Shown here piece by piece: positions 1 through 6,091 of a stretch of 9,103 nt of DNA. The stretch comes from Actinomycetota bacterium (lineage in GTDB: Bacteria; Actinomycetota; Thermoleophilia; RBG-16-64-13): positions 1 to 9,103 of the forward strand of contig PMIZ01000432.1 of NCBI GenBank assembly GCA_003157225.1, written 5' to 3'. How positions within the stretch are numbered: the first letter of the stretch is position 1; each line of letters begins with the position of its first letter. The notes beneath the pieces are model-generated. The model saw nothing but the letters and a program-made list of their open reading frames with translations. It was not told the DNA's origin and did no database searches. Position numbers and translations under genes: made by a program.

Positions 1-307
1 CGTAGTAGGACTCGGAAAACGCGCCACCGGCCGGCAGCCCGACCGGCCACCCAATGTTGGCGCCTTGGGGGATGATTGCGATACGCAAGATCCCCCCATA
101 CTTCGGAGTAAGAGCCGCGGAGGTCGCGGTGGTGCCACTGGTGTCGGTGCTTCCCGTTGACAGGGAGGTCGAAGTGCCGGAGGTTTGCGTTGACGTTGCG
201 GCAGTGGTGGTTGTAGACCCCCCACCACAGGCGGCTAGCAGGAGTGTGCCTACTACCACAAGACTGACCAGTAGAATGACCGAAAGCCTCATCGAGCGTG
301 GTTTCAT
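1..307 (-). CDS. Solute-binding lipoprotein of a family-5 (oligopeptide/nickel-type) ABC importer, 5' end only
   Basis: The first 102 codons are present and the rest lies beyond the left edge. Residues 1-27 form a lipoprotein signal peptide: basic start (MKPRSMR), hydrophobic core, then lipobox LAAC with the lipidated Cys at 27. Residues 31-66 are an extended Thr/Ser/Gly linker, as is common for surface-anchored binding proteins. Residues 70-76 (YGGILRI) match the start of the mature fold in SBP family 5, which usually opens with GGTLR-like residues. The family binds peptides, nickel chelates or other small solutes outside the membrane and delivers them to a permease. The ATG at 305-307 is chosen because AAGGAGG (318-324) lies 10 bases upstream. 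The gene starts 44 bases after the decayed fusion gene, on the same strand, so it may be read from the redox operon. I saw no convincing promoter of its own. The substrate cannot be told from this part. Confidence 0.85.
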   Translation of the reverse strand, partial: MKPRSMRLSVILLVSLVVVGTLLLAACGGGSTTTTAATSTQTSGTSTSLSTGSTDTSGTTATSAALTPKYGGILRIAIIPQGANIGWPVGLPAGGAFSESYY

Positions 308-359
308 TTTTGTGCCCCCTCCTTGAATGACGCGGAGTCGGTGCTGCGGAATCAAGTTG

Positions 360-390
360 CCGGGTCGCTACCCGGGCCCTTATGTGGCCC
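360..390 (-). repeat. Two overlapping, mutually exclusive small hairpins
   Basis: CCGGGT (360-365) pairs with ACCCGG (370-375) around a 4-base loop. GGGCC (374-378) pairs with GGCCC (386-390) around a 7-base loop. The two share bases 374-375, so only one can form at a time. No T-tract follows on the minus strand, so this is not a typical intrinsic terminator. It lies at the 3' end of the decayed gene, just before the lipoprotein gene, and could be a leader structure or chance in G+C-rich DNA. Confidence 0.3.
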
Positions 391-648
391 TCGGTGAGAT
401 CCGCCCTCGAGCCACTGAGGGTGGACCATATTGTGTTTGTGGCCGATGTGGGTCGTGTCTATCTCGCTGAACGGTATAAGCCTTCTAAAATGCCCTCCTT
501 TGTCGGCTGCTGCCAAACGGTCGAGCATCATGCGCGCGAAGCCGGCCGTCATACCCTCCATGGCGATTAGCCAAGCAGTCATATCGAGCGCGCCCGTAGG
601 ACAGAGCCGAGCGCAGGACTCGCAGTCGAGACGGGGCTTGGCGAGGAT

Positions 649-670
649 AGGAGCAGGAGACAGGAGCAGG
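649..670. repeat. 9-bp direct repeat at the internal deletion junction
   Basis: AGGAGCAGG occurs at 649-657 and again at 662-670, separated by AGAC. Similarity to the paralogues stops at one copy and resumes in another frame at the other. This fits a slippage or short-homology deletion that removed the first Fe-S site of the decayed gene. Confidence 0.6.
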
Positions 671-854
671 GGGCCCAGGAGTGGCAGGTACGAGACCGGT
701 TTCTCCAGCCCGGATGGGCATGCGGCGAAACGCCATCTCCCTGCCGAAGGCCTCGGCCTCCTCCAGGTCCATGGCAGCCGGATGTCCCGCTGTCGGGTAG
801 AGCTGCCTCATGTGCAGGAGGTAGTAGGACCCGTACCAGTCGCCCGCAACCAAC

Positions 855-1847
855 TCATTGTGGACCTTTTCCGATGATCCAATAGGGGTGCTTGGTATGC
901 ACCATATAGCCGTACAAATCACCTTTCAGCTCTTCCTTTGGCGTAAGTCTCCTGAAGATTCCTTCCGCCTCAGCCTGATCATAAACGGGGAAGGTTGGCA
1001 TCGTAATCTTGGCAACCGCTTTAATCCAGTCATCTATGTCAATCGCACCCGTAGGACAGACTCTTCCACAGAACTCACAGTATGCGCACGGTCTTGCTAA
1101 AACCGGTGGGTCAACCGACAAATCGATACCATCCACAGGACAATTGTCCATGCAGAGCCGACACTGCGGATACAAGCATTTCTCTTTATGGAATTTCAGC
1201 TTCGCCGGAAGCGAGCTTATTGTCTTCCAATGCTCAGAGTCCACAATATCTGCCCTCCAGTCTTTGCCATCGATGGGTGGCGGCACATTTATCACTGGCA
1301 AAGAACTATCCCCTGGCGGCGGCGGCAGTGAAGGCATCTGTAGCACAGGTTCCGGAGGAATGAGGCCTGTCTCGCCAGCCGCTATCTTCCAACTCCGTAA
1401 CACCATTTCCCGTCCGAAATCTTCCGCCTCTTTGAGGTCAACTTCATCAGGATGTCCTTTGGACGGATAAGGATAGGTATGATGCAGCAAATAGCAATCA
1501 CCATACCAATCACCCGTACCGATTAGTGTAACCTCGCGTGGCTTTAACCATTTATAGGCGTCGTAGAAAAACGTACCCCCCCTGGCCGAGGAACCATGAG
1601 TGCAAAACAGAAAGACGTGTTTCCCACCGACATAACGCAATCTCTTAAGAAACTGCCAAACGTTTACCACCTCAAATACTGGTGAGCCTATGCCGATCAG
1701 GTCATATTCGTACAAACGCCTCGGATCGGTATCCTTCATCTTTGCGATATCGCATTGCCCTGACACTTGCTTGCAACCCGCCTGTATCGCGTAGGCGATC
1801 TTCTCAGTATTACCAGTCTGCGAGAAGTATATGATCACGCTCTTCAT
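855..1847 (-). CDS. EFR-b: flavodoxin/2[4Fe-4S] ferredoxin fusion protein (EFR1-like)
   Basis: A 330-residue soluble, cytoplasmic electron carrier with two parts. The flavodoxin-like domain opens with IIYFSQTGNTEKIA (residues 6-19); SQTGNT (9-14) is the FMN-phosphate loop, and IGIGSPVF (51-58) is the next flavin-side strand and loop. A linker (about 112-222) contains GDWYGDCYLL and GHPDEVDLKEAEDFGREM. The ferredoxin part has C224-x4-C229-x2-C232-x3-C236-P and C254-x2-C257-x2-C260-x3-C264-P. The second motif is classical; the first has x4 instead of x2 in its first gap. The tail has FRRLTPKEE and VHTKHP, shared with EFR-a. An in-frame ATG at 1853 exists, but ATG 1847 is preferred: GAGAGGA (1854-1860) lies 6 bases from it and touches the upstream one, and the protein then aligns from residue 1 with EFR-a. 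It follows the FAD gene by 26 bases and is probably last in the operon. The predicted role is shuttling electrons between FMN and Fe-S centres for the adjacent flavoproteins; partners are inferred. Confidence 0.88.
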   Translation of the reverse strand: MKSVIIYFSQTGNTEKIAYAIQAGCKQVSGQCDIAKMKDTDPRRLYEYDLIGIGSPVFEVVNVWQFLKRLRYVGGKHVFLFCTHGSSARGGTFFYDAYKWLKPREVTLIGTGDWYGDCYLLHHTYPYPSKGHPDEVDLKEAEDFGREMVLRSWKIAAGETGLIPPEPVLQMPSLPPPPGDSSLPVINVPPPIDGKDWRADIVDSEHWKTISSLPAKLKFHKEKCLYPQCRLCMDNCPVDGIDLSVDPPVLARPCAYCEFCGRVCPTGAIDIDDWIKAVAKITMPTFPVYDQAEAEGIFRRLTPKEELKGDLYGYMVHTKHPYWIIGKGPQ

Positions 1848-1853
1848 TGACAT

Positions 1854-1860
1854 TCCTCTC
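1854..1860 (-). promoter_or_regulatory. Ribosome binding site that decides the EFR-b start
   Basis: GAGAGGA on the minus strand directly abuts the upstream ATG (1851-1853) but lies 6 bases from the second ATG (1845-1847). That spacing favours the second start. Confidence 0.65.
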
Positions 1861-1873
1861 AGGGGTGGCAGAG

Positions 1874-3460
1874 TTATGGTCGGCTACTTGTCTTCTCAGC
1901 CGCATTCCTCCCCGCTGCATATCCGGAAAAGACGGAAAACCCCATCGCTCCGCAGCCAAAAGTGAAACCGGGGCCTAACCAACCGCTGGTCCCGGCACCC
2001 GCGGCATAGAGTCCCCCGATAGGCTTCAACTGCTCATTAAGAACTTGCATCCGGTAGTTGATCCTAATTCCACCAAAAGCAGCGTCCAGCCCCTGCCCTC
2101 CCTTGAACGCATAGTAAGGCGCCGTACTCAGTGGCAGCAGCCACTCCTGTGGCTTGAGAAAGTCCGCGTCGTGCCCGTCCTTACAATACGAGTTGTATTG
2201 TTCTATCGTGGCTTGTAGCACCGCGGTGTCCGCCCCCATCCAGTCAGCTATTTCCTCCCACGCACCGGCAATCTTGACATTCCCCTTTTTGGCCTCTGAT
2301 TCAATTGCGTCTTCCAGTTTGCTAAGCCATGCCGTGGGATTTTTCTCCCTAAGCTCAGGCCCCGTTTTTCTATCGATTCCTGACGCCATGGCCTCTTCGT
2401 CATCTACCAGTTCGGACGCGAGGCGCTCCATGTCGTAGATGTTTTCGCCCTTCTCGATCATGTCTCTCAGAATCTTGTGGTCCATCAACGCATAGCTCAC
2501 TTTGCCGGGTTGCAGGTCTTGTGTAAAGCCAGCCAACCAGCTGAAGCCATACGGGTGTGATGTGAAAAGCGTTTCATCAGCGAATCTCATGCCATCACTG
2601 TTGACCCATATCATATGCGGTCGTCGCGCCACGTTCGTGGCGCTCATGTTCATTTTATGATTGCCTGGACCTATCCATAGCGACGAGATGAGCGCCTCCT
2701 TCGTTGCGCCAGCCTCTTCAGCCATGATCAACCCGTCTCCAGTATTCTGAGGCAAGTTGGTTATAATCTTGATGTTCTCAAAATCAACATTTGGGTAGAA
2801 TCTGTGCATCAGGTCCATATTTCCTGATATTGGTCCGGTAGCAATGATGACGCTGGGCGCATTGATCTTCAGCTCTTTGTCCTTGTGCGTCGCGACAACT
2901 CCGATGACATTGCCGTCTGCATCAACCATGAGCTTCCGCGCTCTGGTCTCAGTAAAGACCTGGACTCCGTTCTTTTCACACGCTTCGACCAGGATGTTGA
3001 TAATGGCGTTCCCGGTCCTCAAAGGGTTACCTTGGGCCTGATGAACGAGCTTCAACGGCTCATCTGCTACGCTAAAGACCATCCCCTTTTCTTCAAGCCA
3101 GCCAACGAGCTCTGCCGTCCCGCTGAACCATGTACGTACCAGCCGGGCATCGCACATCCAGACCGATTGCGTCATGTGGATCTTGAACAGCTCGTCAGCA
3201 GTATGGTGTATGCCTAGCCGTTTTTGAGCAGGGCTTTCCACGGCAAAGAGGCCCGCCGGAATTCGCCCCATCCCGCCTAGCATCTTCCTCTTCTCCAGGA
3301 GTACAACCTTCTTGGCGCCGGATTCCGCCGCTCTCACCGCCGCCGGCAGGCCGCTCGCTCCACCGCCTATGACGACCACATCTGCTGAAAACTCCGCGGG
3401 TGTTAAAATGTTTGAGTCCACAGATCGCATACTCCAAATGTTCTGTGCTATGTCCGACAC
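1874..3460 (-). CDS. FAD-dependent oxidoreductase, fumarate reductase/3-ketosteroid dehydrogenase superfamily (FAD_binding_2)
   Basis: A 528-residue flavoprotein. DVVVIGGGASG (27-37) is the FAD-binding Rossmann loop, and E56 ends the second strand. TGDG (240-243) with the following helix, NSDGMRFADE (287-296) and GGLYAAG (482-488) are hallmark segments of the family, and the C-terminal helix ends the FAD domain. The length is normal. No signal peptide, haem motif or Tat motif is seen, so it should be cytoplasmic and take electrons from a partner. From my memory of the soluble Shewanella fumarate reductase, its catalytic Arg lies after the RF-x-NE segment and its His pair lies just before GG. 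Here those places read ETLFTSHPY and GLDAAFGG (457-464), so both are absent and fumarate is an unlikely substrate. Start: GTG at 3458-3460 lies 10 bases after the ferredoxin stop with no clear ribosome site, suggesting translational coupling. ATG at 3428-3430 (residue 11) is a possible alternative and keeps the Rossmann fold. Confidence 0.88.
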   Translation of the reverse strand: MSDIAQNIWSMRSVDSNILTPAEFSADVVVIGGGASGLPAAVRAAESGAKKVVLLEKRKMLGGMGRIPAGLFAVESPAQKRLGIHHTADELFKIHMTQSVWMCDARLVRTWFSGTAELVGWLEEKGMVFSVADEPLKLVHQAQGNPLRTGNAIINILVEACEKNGVQVFTETRARKLMVDADGNVIGVVATHKDKELKINAPSVIIATGPISGNMDLMHRFYPNVDFENIKIITNLPQNTGDGLIMAEEAGATKEALISSLWIGPGNHKMNMSATNVARRPHMIWVNSDGMRFADETLFTSHPYGFSWLAGFTQDLQPGKVSYALMDHKILRDMIEKGENIYDMERLASELVDDEEAMASGIDRKTGPELREKNPTAWLSKLEDAIESEAKKGNVKIAGAWEEIADWMGADTAVLQATIEQYNSYCKDGHDADFLKPQEWLLPLSTAPYYAFKGGQGLDAAFGGIRINYRMQVLNEQLKPIGGLYAAGAGTSGWLGPGFTFGCGAMGFSVFSGYAAGRNAAEKTSSRP

Positions 3461-3470
3461 CGCAAAAGAA

Positions 3471-3692
3471 TCACAGACCCCAGCTAGTATTCGGTATCAC
3501 TCGCGTTTTAGATGAAGCGCTAATGGCATTCTGCGGACAGTCTATCTGACACACTAAGCATGCCGCACAATCGTCGGGATACTTAATTGTCGGCCTGTCT
3601 GTTTCGTCATCCATTCGTATGACGTCCGACATACAACTATCAATACATAGTCCGCATCCATTGCAAAGAGAGAAGTCAATACTTTCTATCAT
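3471..3692 (-). CDS. Small 2[4Fe-4S] ferredoxin, likely partner subunit of the AprA-like flavoprotein
   Basis: A 73-residue protein with two cluster motifs: C10-x2-C13-x2-C16-x3-C20 and C42-x2-C45-x2-C48-x3-C52-P. The first lacks the usual Pro after the last Cys (CMSD), the second keeps it (DCPQNAI). An acidic stretch (DDETD, 28-32) lies between them. The length fits a bacterial-type ferredoxin, and the tail after the second cluster is only about 20 residues. The layout AprA-like flavoprotein, then small ferredoxin, recalls adenylylsulfate reductase (AprA/AprB) and related flavoprotein/ferredoxin pairs. The expected job is to hand single electrons to or from the FAD. The ATG at 3690-3692 has GGAGG 6 bases upstream. 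The gene lies 22 bases after the flavoprotein stop and 10 bases before the second flavoprotein start, so tight co-expression is likely. It could instead serve both flavoproteins. Confidence 0.9.
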   Translation of the reverse strand: MIESIDFSLCNGCGLCIDSCMSDVIRMDDETDRPTIKYPDDCAACLVCQIDCPQNAISASSKTRVIPNTSWGL

Positions 3693-3714
3693 CGGTTCCC
3701 TCCAAGTGCCCTAA

Positions 3715-5469
3715 CTACTGAGATATGTGTTCATTAAGGAATCTCCAGGGATACCGCTTTTCATAGGGTACTGATAAGTCAGGCCACCACTTCTTGGGAA
3801 AGGCCTGTTTTGTGACCTCCATGTTGCCATCGCTATCTCGTACCTTTACCCATGCCAGCCAACCAGGGTCATCTCTTTGCGGGTAATCCTCCCTGTAATG
3901 ATTGCCTCGGCTCTCTGTCCGGAATTCCGCACTGCGAAGCATTACTTCAGCCATCAGAGCCCTGCCCCTCGCCTCATGAACGAGACGCAGCCCGTGGGCG
4001 TCCTTCGGTCTGCAGTACATCATCGGCCCTATTTGTTTATTGAGGTACTCGAGAAGTGTTGCGCCTGCCCTTAATCTATCCCCTTGCTTTACAAGGAAGA
4101 TGTAGAACGGCACCATGAGCGACACAATCTGCTGGGTTACCCACTCCGCGTCAAAGCCACCCGTTCGCTCTAACGGTGCATAAGCAGCACTTTTTTCCCT
4201 GTCCGTTTCTGTGCGGTTGATCAGCAATTTGGTTGTTTTCGCATATGTAGCCGCGGCCGTTCCTGCCCTTGCTCCGGTCACCGCGGCGTTACGCGTCCCA
4301 AACCCCGAACCAGGATACACGGCTCCTACAGCACCAGAGTTATAGCAATCACCGGCGGCATAACGGCCGGCGAGACTTGTGGCTCCGTCAGTATTGGCGG
4401 ACCAAATACCGGTGCCCCCTCCATGCAGCGAAAGTCCGGTGTACACCTCCGTTCTCGCCGTCCCGTATAGCAGTCCGCCGTGAGTTGGGTCGAACTTCTC
4501 ATCAAAAACCAGAGCACTATCCGGATTTTGATGCATAGCCATTACGGCTTTGACTTCTTCCGGGACCTCCGCATCAAGATCACACAGTATCGGGCCACGG
4601 CCGGCTGCTATCGATGTAACCATGGACGATAATGTGATCAAGCTCACCTTTTTCCCATCGGTATCGATAGAACAACCCATGGGAGCATGGCGCACTTCCT
4701 CCGGAGCGACCCTGATTTCCCTGTCTCCGAGAGGTATGTGTCCCTCTATCTCACTATCCAACACGGGATAGAGATGACCTGAAAACTCGCTGCCGCTGAT
4801 AAAGGCCCCCGCCCGGTAGGCAATCGCTTCTCCATCGTATGTCAATGGTCTTTCGAGATGGGTCGACGCGCCTAGATTGCCAGCGCCGGTGCACATTATT
4901 GTCGCTTTCGCATGGAAGACATAGAAATCGCCGTTACCTGTGTGAAAACCAACCGCACCGATCACTTGCCCTTCATCCTTCAAGAGGCCAGTAATCATTA
5001 CTCGATCTACTATGGTGACACTCTTCGTCAATGCTTGCTTTCTCATCAATGGCAAGATGCTCCATCCGCCACCAAAATCAATGCTTTCCAGAACACGACC
5101 AGTACGAGGCGTGCCTGGCATTCTTAGAGGTAGCCGCTCAGTTCCTTCTCGGAATGTAACCCCCCATGATACGAGCTCCTCGTATCTGGCATATGATTCC
5201 CTTAAGCCGATCTCGGTCCATTCTGGATTATTCATATATTCGCCGATCTCAGATATCTCGTGTTGCCACTGGCTTAGATTGTGGCCCCAATCAGAGTTAA
5301 AGACTGAAAAAGCCGAAGCAAACACAGCAGCTCCCGACCTGCCTGTGTAAGCCTTATCAACGAGCGTCACACTGGCGCCTTCTTCCCTGGCCTTTATTGC
5401 CGCGAAGATGCCGGCAATGCTCCCACCGATAACCAGGACATCGGACTTGGATACAACCTCTGATACCAT
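3715..5469 (-). CDS. FAD flavoprotein of the SdhA/FrdA/AprA superfamily
   Basis: A 584-residue cytoplasmic flavoprotein. The dinucleotide fold is at residues 10-38 (DVLVIGGSIAG, ending VTLVDK). The loop is GGSIAG: the third position, normally Gly in GxGxxG, is Ser17. TGRSG (42-46) is the conserved FAD segment after the second strand. SEFSGHLYP (227-235) fits the spot where SdhA-type enzymes carry their EF-x-QFHP motif. SLHGGG (347-352) with RYAAGDC (369-375) forms the second FAD part. The helical C-terminal domain has the superfamily hallmark SRGNHYREDYPQRDD (520-534), typical of SdhA, FrdA, NadB and AprA. The length is near the family norm. It has its own small ferredoxin next door, which argues for an AprAB-like heterodimer rather than a quinone-linked SDH: no membrane anchor or 2Fe-2S subunit is nearby. 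The ATG at 5467-5469 is preferred over the TTG just before it; GAGGAG lies 8 bases upstream. The substrate is unknown. The start of this gene is where G+C falls relative to marR. Confidence 0.88.
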   Translation of the reverse strand: MVSEVVSKSDVLVIGGSIAGIFAAIKAREEGASVTLVDKAYTGRSGAAVFASAFSVFNSDWGHNLSQWQHEISEIGEYMNNPEWTEIGLRESYARYEELVSWGVTFREGTERLPLRMPGTPRTGRVLESIDFGGGWSILPLMRKQALTKSVTIVDRVMITGLLKDEGQVIGAVGFHTGNGDFYVFHAKATIMCTGAGNLGASTHLERPLTYDGEAIAYRAGAFISGSEFSGHLYPVLDSEIEGHIPLGDREIRVAPEEVRHAPMGCSIDTDGKKVSLITLSSMVTSIAAGRGPILCDLDAEVPEEVKAVMAMHQNPDSALVFDEKFDPTHGGLLYGTARTEVYTGLSLHGGGTGIWSANTDGATSLAGRYAAGDCYNSGAVGAVYPGSGFGTRNAAVTGARAGTAAATYAKTTKLLINRTETDREKSAAYAPLERTGGFDAEWVTQQIVSLMVPFYIFLVKQGDRLRAGATLLEYLNKQIGPMMYCRPKDAHGLRLVHEARGRALMAEVMLRSAEFRTESRGNHYREDYPQRDDPGWLAWVKVRDSDGNMEVTKQAFPKKWWPDLSVPYEKRYPWRFLNEHISQ

Positions 5470-5513
5470 CAAGGACTCTCCTCAACTACTTCATCGTGAT
5501 GGTGAGAACCCGG

Positions 5514-6065
5514 CTACTTCGGTACTCGTGTCATTCGCCGCGCCGGCGCCTGCCGGCGCGCAGAGAGCGATACCCAGAAATCGTTCCAGCCTGCGACCAC
5601 GCCGCCTGAGAGTTGATCGAGTAACTCGGCGACTTGCTGTGCCTGCTCGGCCGGCCAGCCGGCGATGACCTGGCGCAGGATCGACTGCCTGATCTCGGCT
5701 GCGGCTACGAGCGCGTCCTGGCCCGACCGTGTCAGTCGGATGATGGCGGCTCGCCCGTCCTTTTCGTCGCCGATCCGGTCGACCAGCCCTTTGGCCTCCA
5801 ATTCCTGAATCTGCTTCGTCAGGCTGGAGGGCTTGATGCCGACGAAGGCTGCAAGCTCCTTATGACGCATCGGTTTGGCGCTCAAGCGGTCCATCAGAGT
5901 CAGCGCCGCCGCCGTGAGGGGCATACCGATCAGCTGGGAAGTGGCCGCGGCCACCTGGGTCCGGCCGTTCACGGTCCGTTGCACGAAGTTGTTGAGGGCC
6001 GCGTCGAGCGTGGTGACGGCCTCGCTCTGCATCCCGTCGTCGCAGGTGTCGGGAACTCCTGTCAT
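5514..6065 (-). CDS. MarR-family transcriptional regulator
   Basis: A 183-residue winged-helix regulator. The recognition region MRHKELAAFVGIKPSSLTKQ spans about residues 66-85. The wing GDEKDGRAAIIRLT (99-112) carries the family D-x-R signature (D103, R105). The flanking helices (18-62 and 113-165) would form the dimer and ligand pocket. The family usually binds palindromes as a dimer and is released by a small phenolic or other ligand, or by Cys oxidation. One Cys (C8) lies in the N-terminal arm. An upstream GTG at 6093-6095 overlaps the EFR-a stop, but ATG 6063-6065 is chosen because GGAGG (6071-6075) lies 5 bases before it. It is the second gene of the operon, so it is probably autoregulatory through the operator at 7133-7159. 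The C-terminus is Arg/Pro-rich and encoded by a strong palindrome. G+C is high, like EFR-a and unlike the genes that follow. Confidence 0.9.
   Translation of the reverse strand: MTGVPDTCDDGMQSEAVTTLDAALNNFVQRTVNGRTQVAAATSQLIGMPLTAAALTLMDRLSAKPMRHKELAAFVGIKPSSLTKQIQELEAKGLVDRIGDEKDGRAAIIRLTRSGQDALVAAAEIRQSILRQVIAGWPAEQAQQVAELLDQLSGGVVAGWNDFWVSLSARRQAPARRMTRVPK
5539..5560 (-). repeat. Perfect 9-bp inverted repeat inside the 3' end of marR
   Basis: CGCGCCGGC (5539-5547) and GCCGGCGCG (5552-5560) pair perfectly around a 4-base loop. In RNA this is a very stable hairpin about 25 bases before the marR stop. No T-tract follows, so it is not a standard terminator. It could lower read-through or stabilise the upstream messenger, making the downstream genes less abundant. 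It sits next to the base-composition break. Confidence 0.6.
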
Positions 6066-6070
6066 CTGCC

Positions 6071-6075
6071 CCTCC
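6071..6075 (-). promoter_or_regulatory. Ribosome binding site that decides the marR start
   Basis: GGAGG on the minus strand lies 5 bases before ATG 6063-6065. The alternative GTG at 6093-6095 overlaps the preceding stop codon and has no comparable site. Confidence 0.7.
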
Positions 6076-6091
6076 GCACCCTGGATCGGTC

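Larger units (their letters stand above)
352..853 (-). pseudogene. Decayed third flavodoxin/ferredoxin fusion gene (N-terminus and centre lost, frameshifted)
   Basis: The remnant has two pieces in different frames. The first, right after the EFR-b stop, reads VAGDWYGSYYLLH, then GHPAAMDLEEAEAFGREM and GETGLVP. It aligns with the linker region of both intact fusion genes here (GDWYGDCYLLH, GHPDEVDLKEAEDFGREM and GETGLIP in EFR-b). The second piece, in another frame, reads PILAKPRLDCESCARLCPTG, then FRRLIPFSE and the stop at 352-354. It matches the second Fe-S site and tail of EFR-b. Missing are about 110 residues of flavodoxin domain and about 75 central residues, including the whole first Fe-S site. 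The first Cys of the remaining site is Arg. The internal junction falls in a 9-bp direct repeat (649-670). No start codon or ribosome binding site fits, so a functional product is unlikely. Its G+C is like the right-hand flank rather than like its neighbour EFR-b. Confidence 0.85.

Noticed and set aside
54..326. A plus-strand 90-codon reading frame at the left edge
   Set aside because: It is antisense to the lipoprotein signal peptide and Thr/Ser linker, which has a strong ribosome site and lipobox. The Val/Pro richness is the mirror of that linker.
485..922. A 145-codon minus-strand reading frame as an intact small gene
   Set aside because: Its first 20 or so codons are an out-of-frame reading of the EFR-b 3' end, its middle matches the paralogues, and its end is frameshifted nonsense. 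It is part of a decayed gene.
1874..5469. Classical succinate dehydrogenase or fumarate reductase complex
   Set aside because: There are two dissimilar flavoproteins, a bacterial-type 2[4Fe-4S] ferredoxin instead of the SdhB-type iron-sulfur subunit, no membrane anchor gene, and the second flavoprotein lacks the expected catalytic residues.
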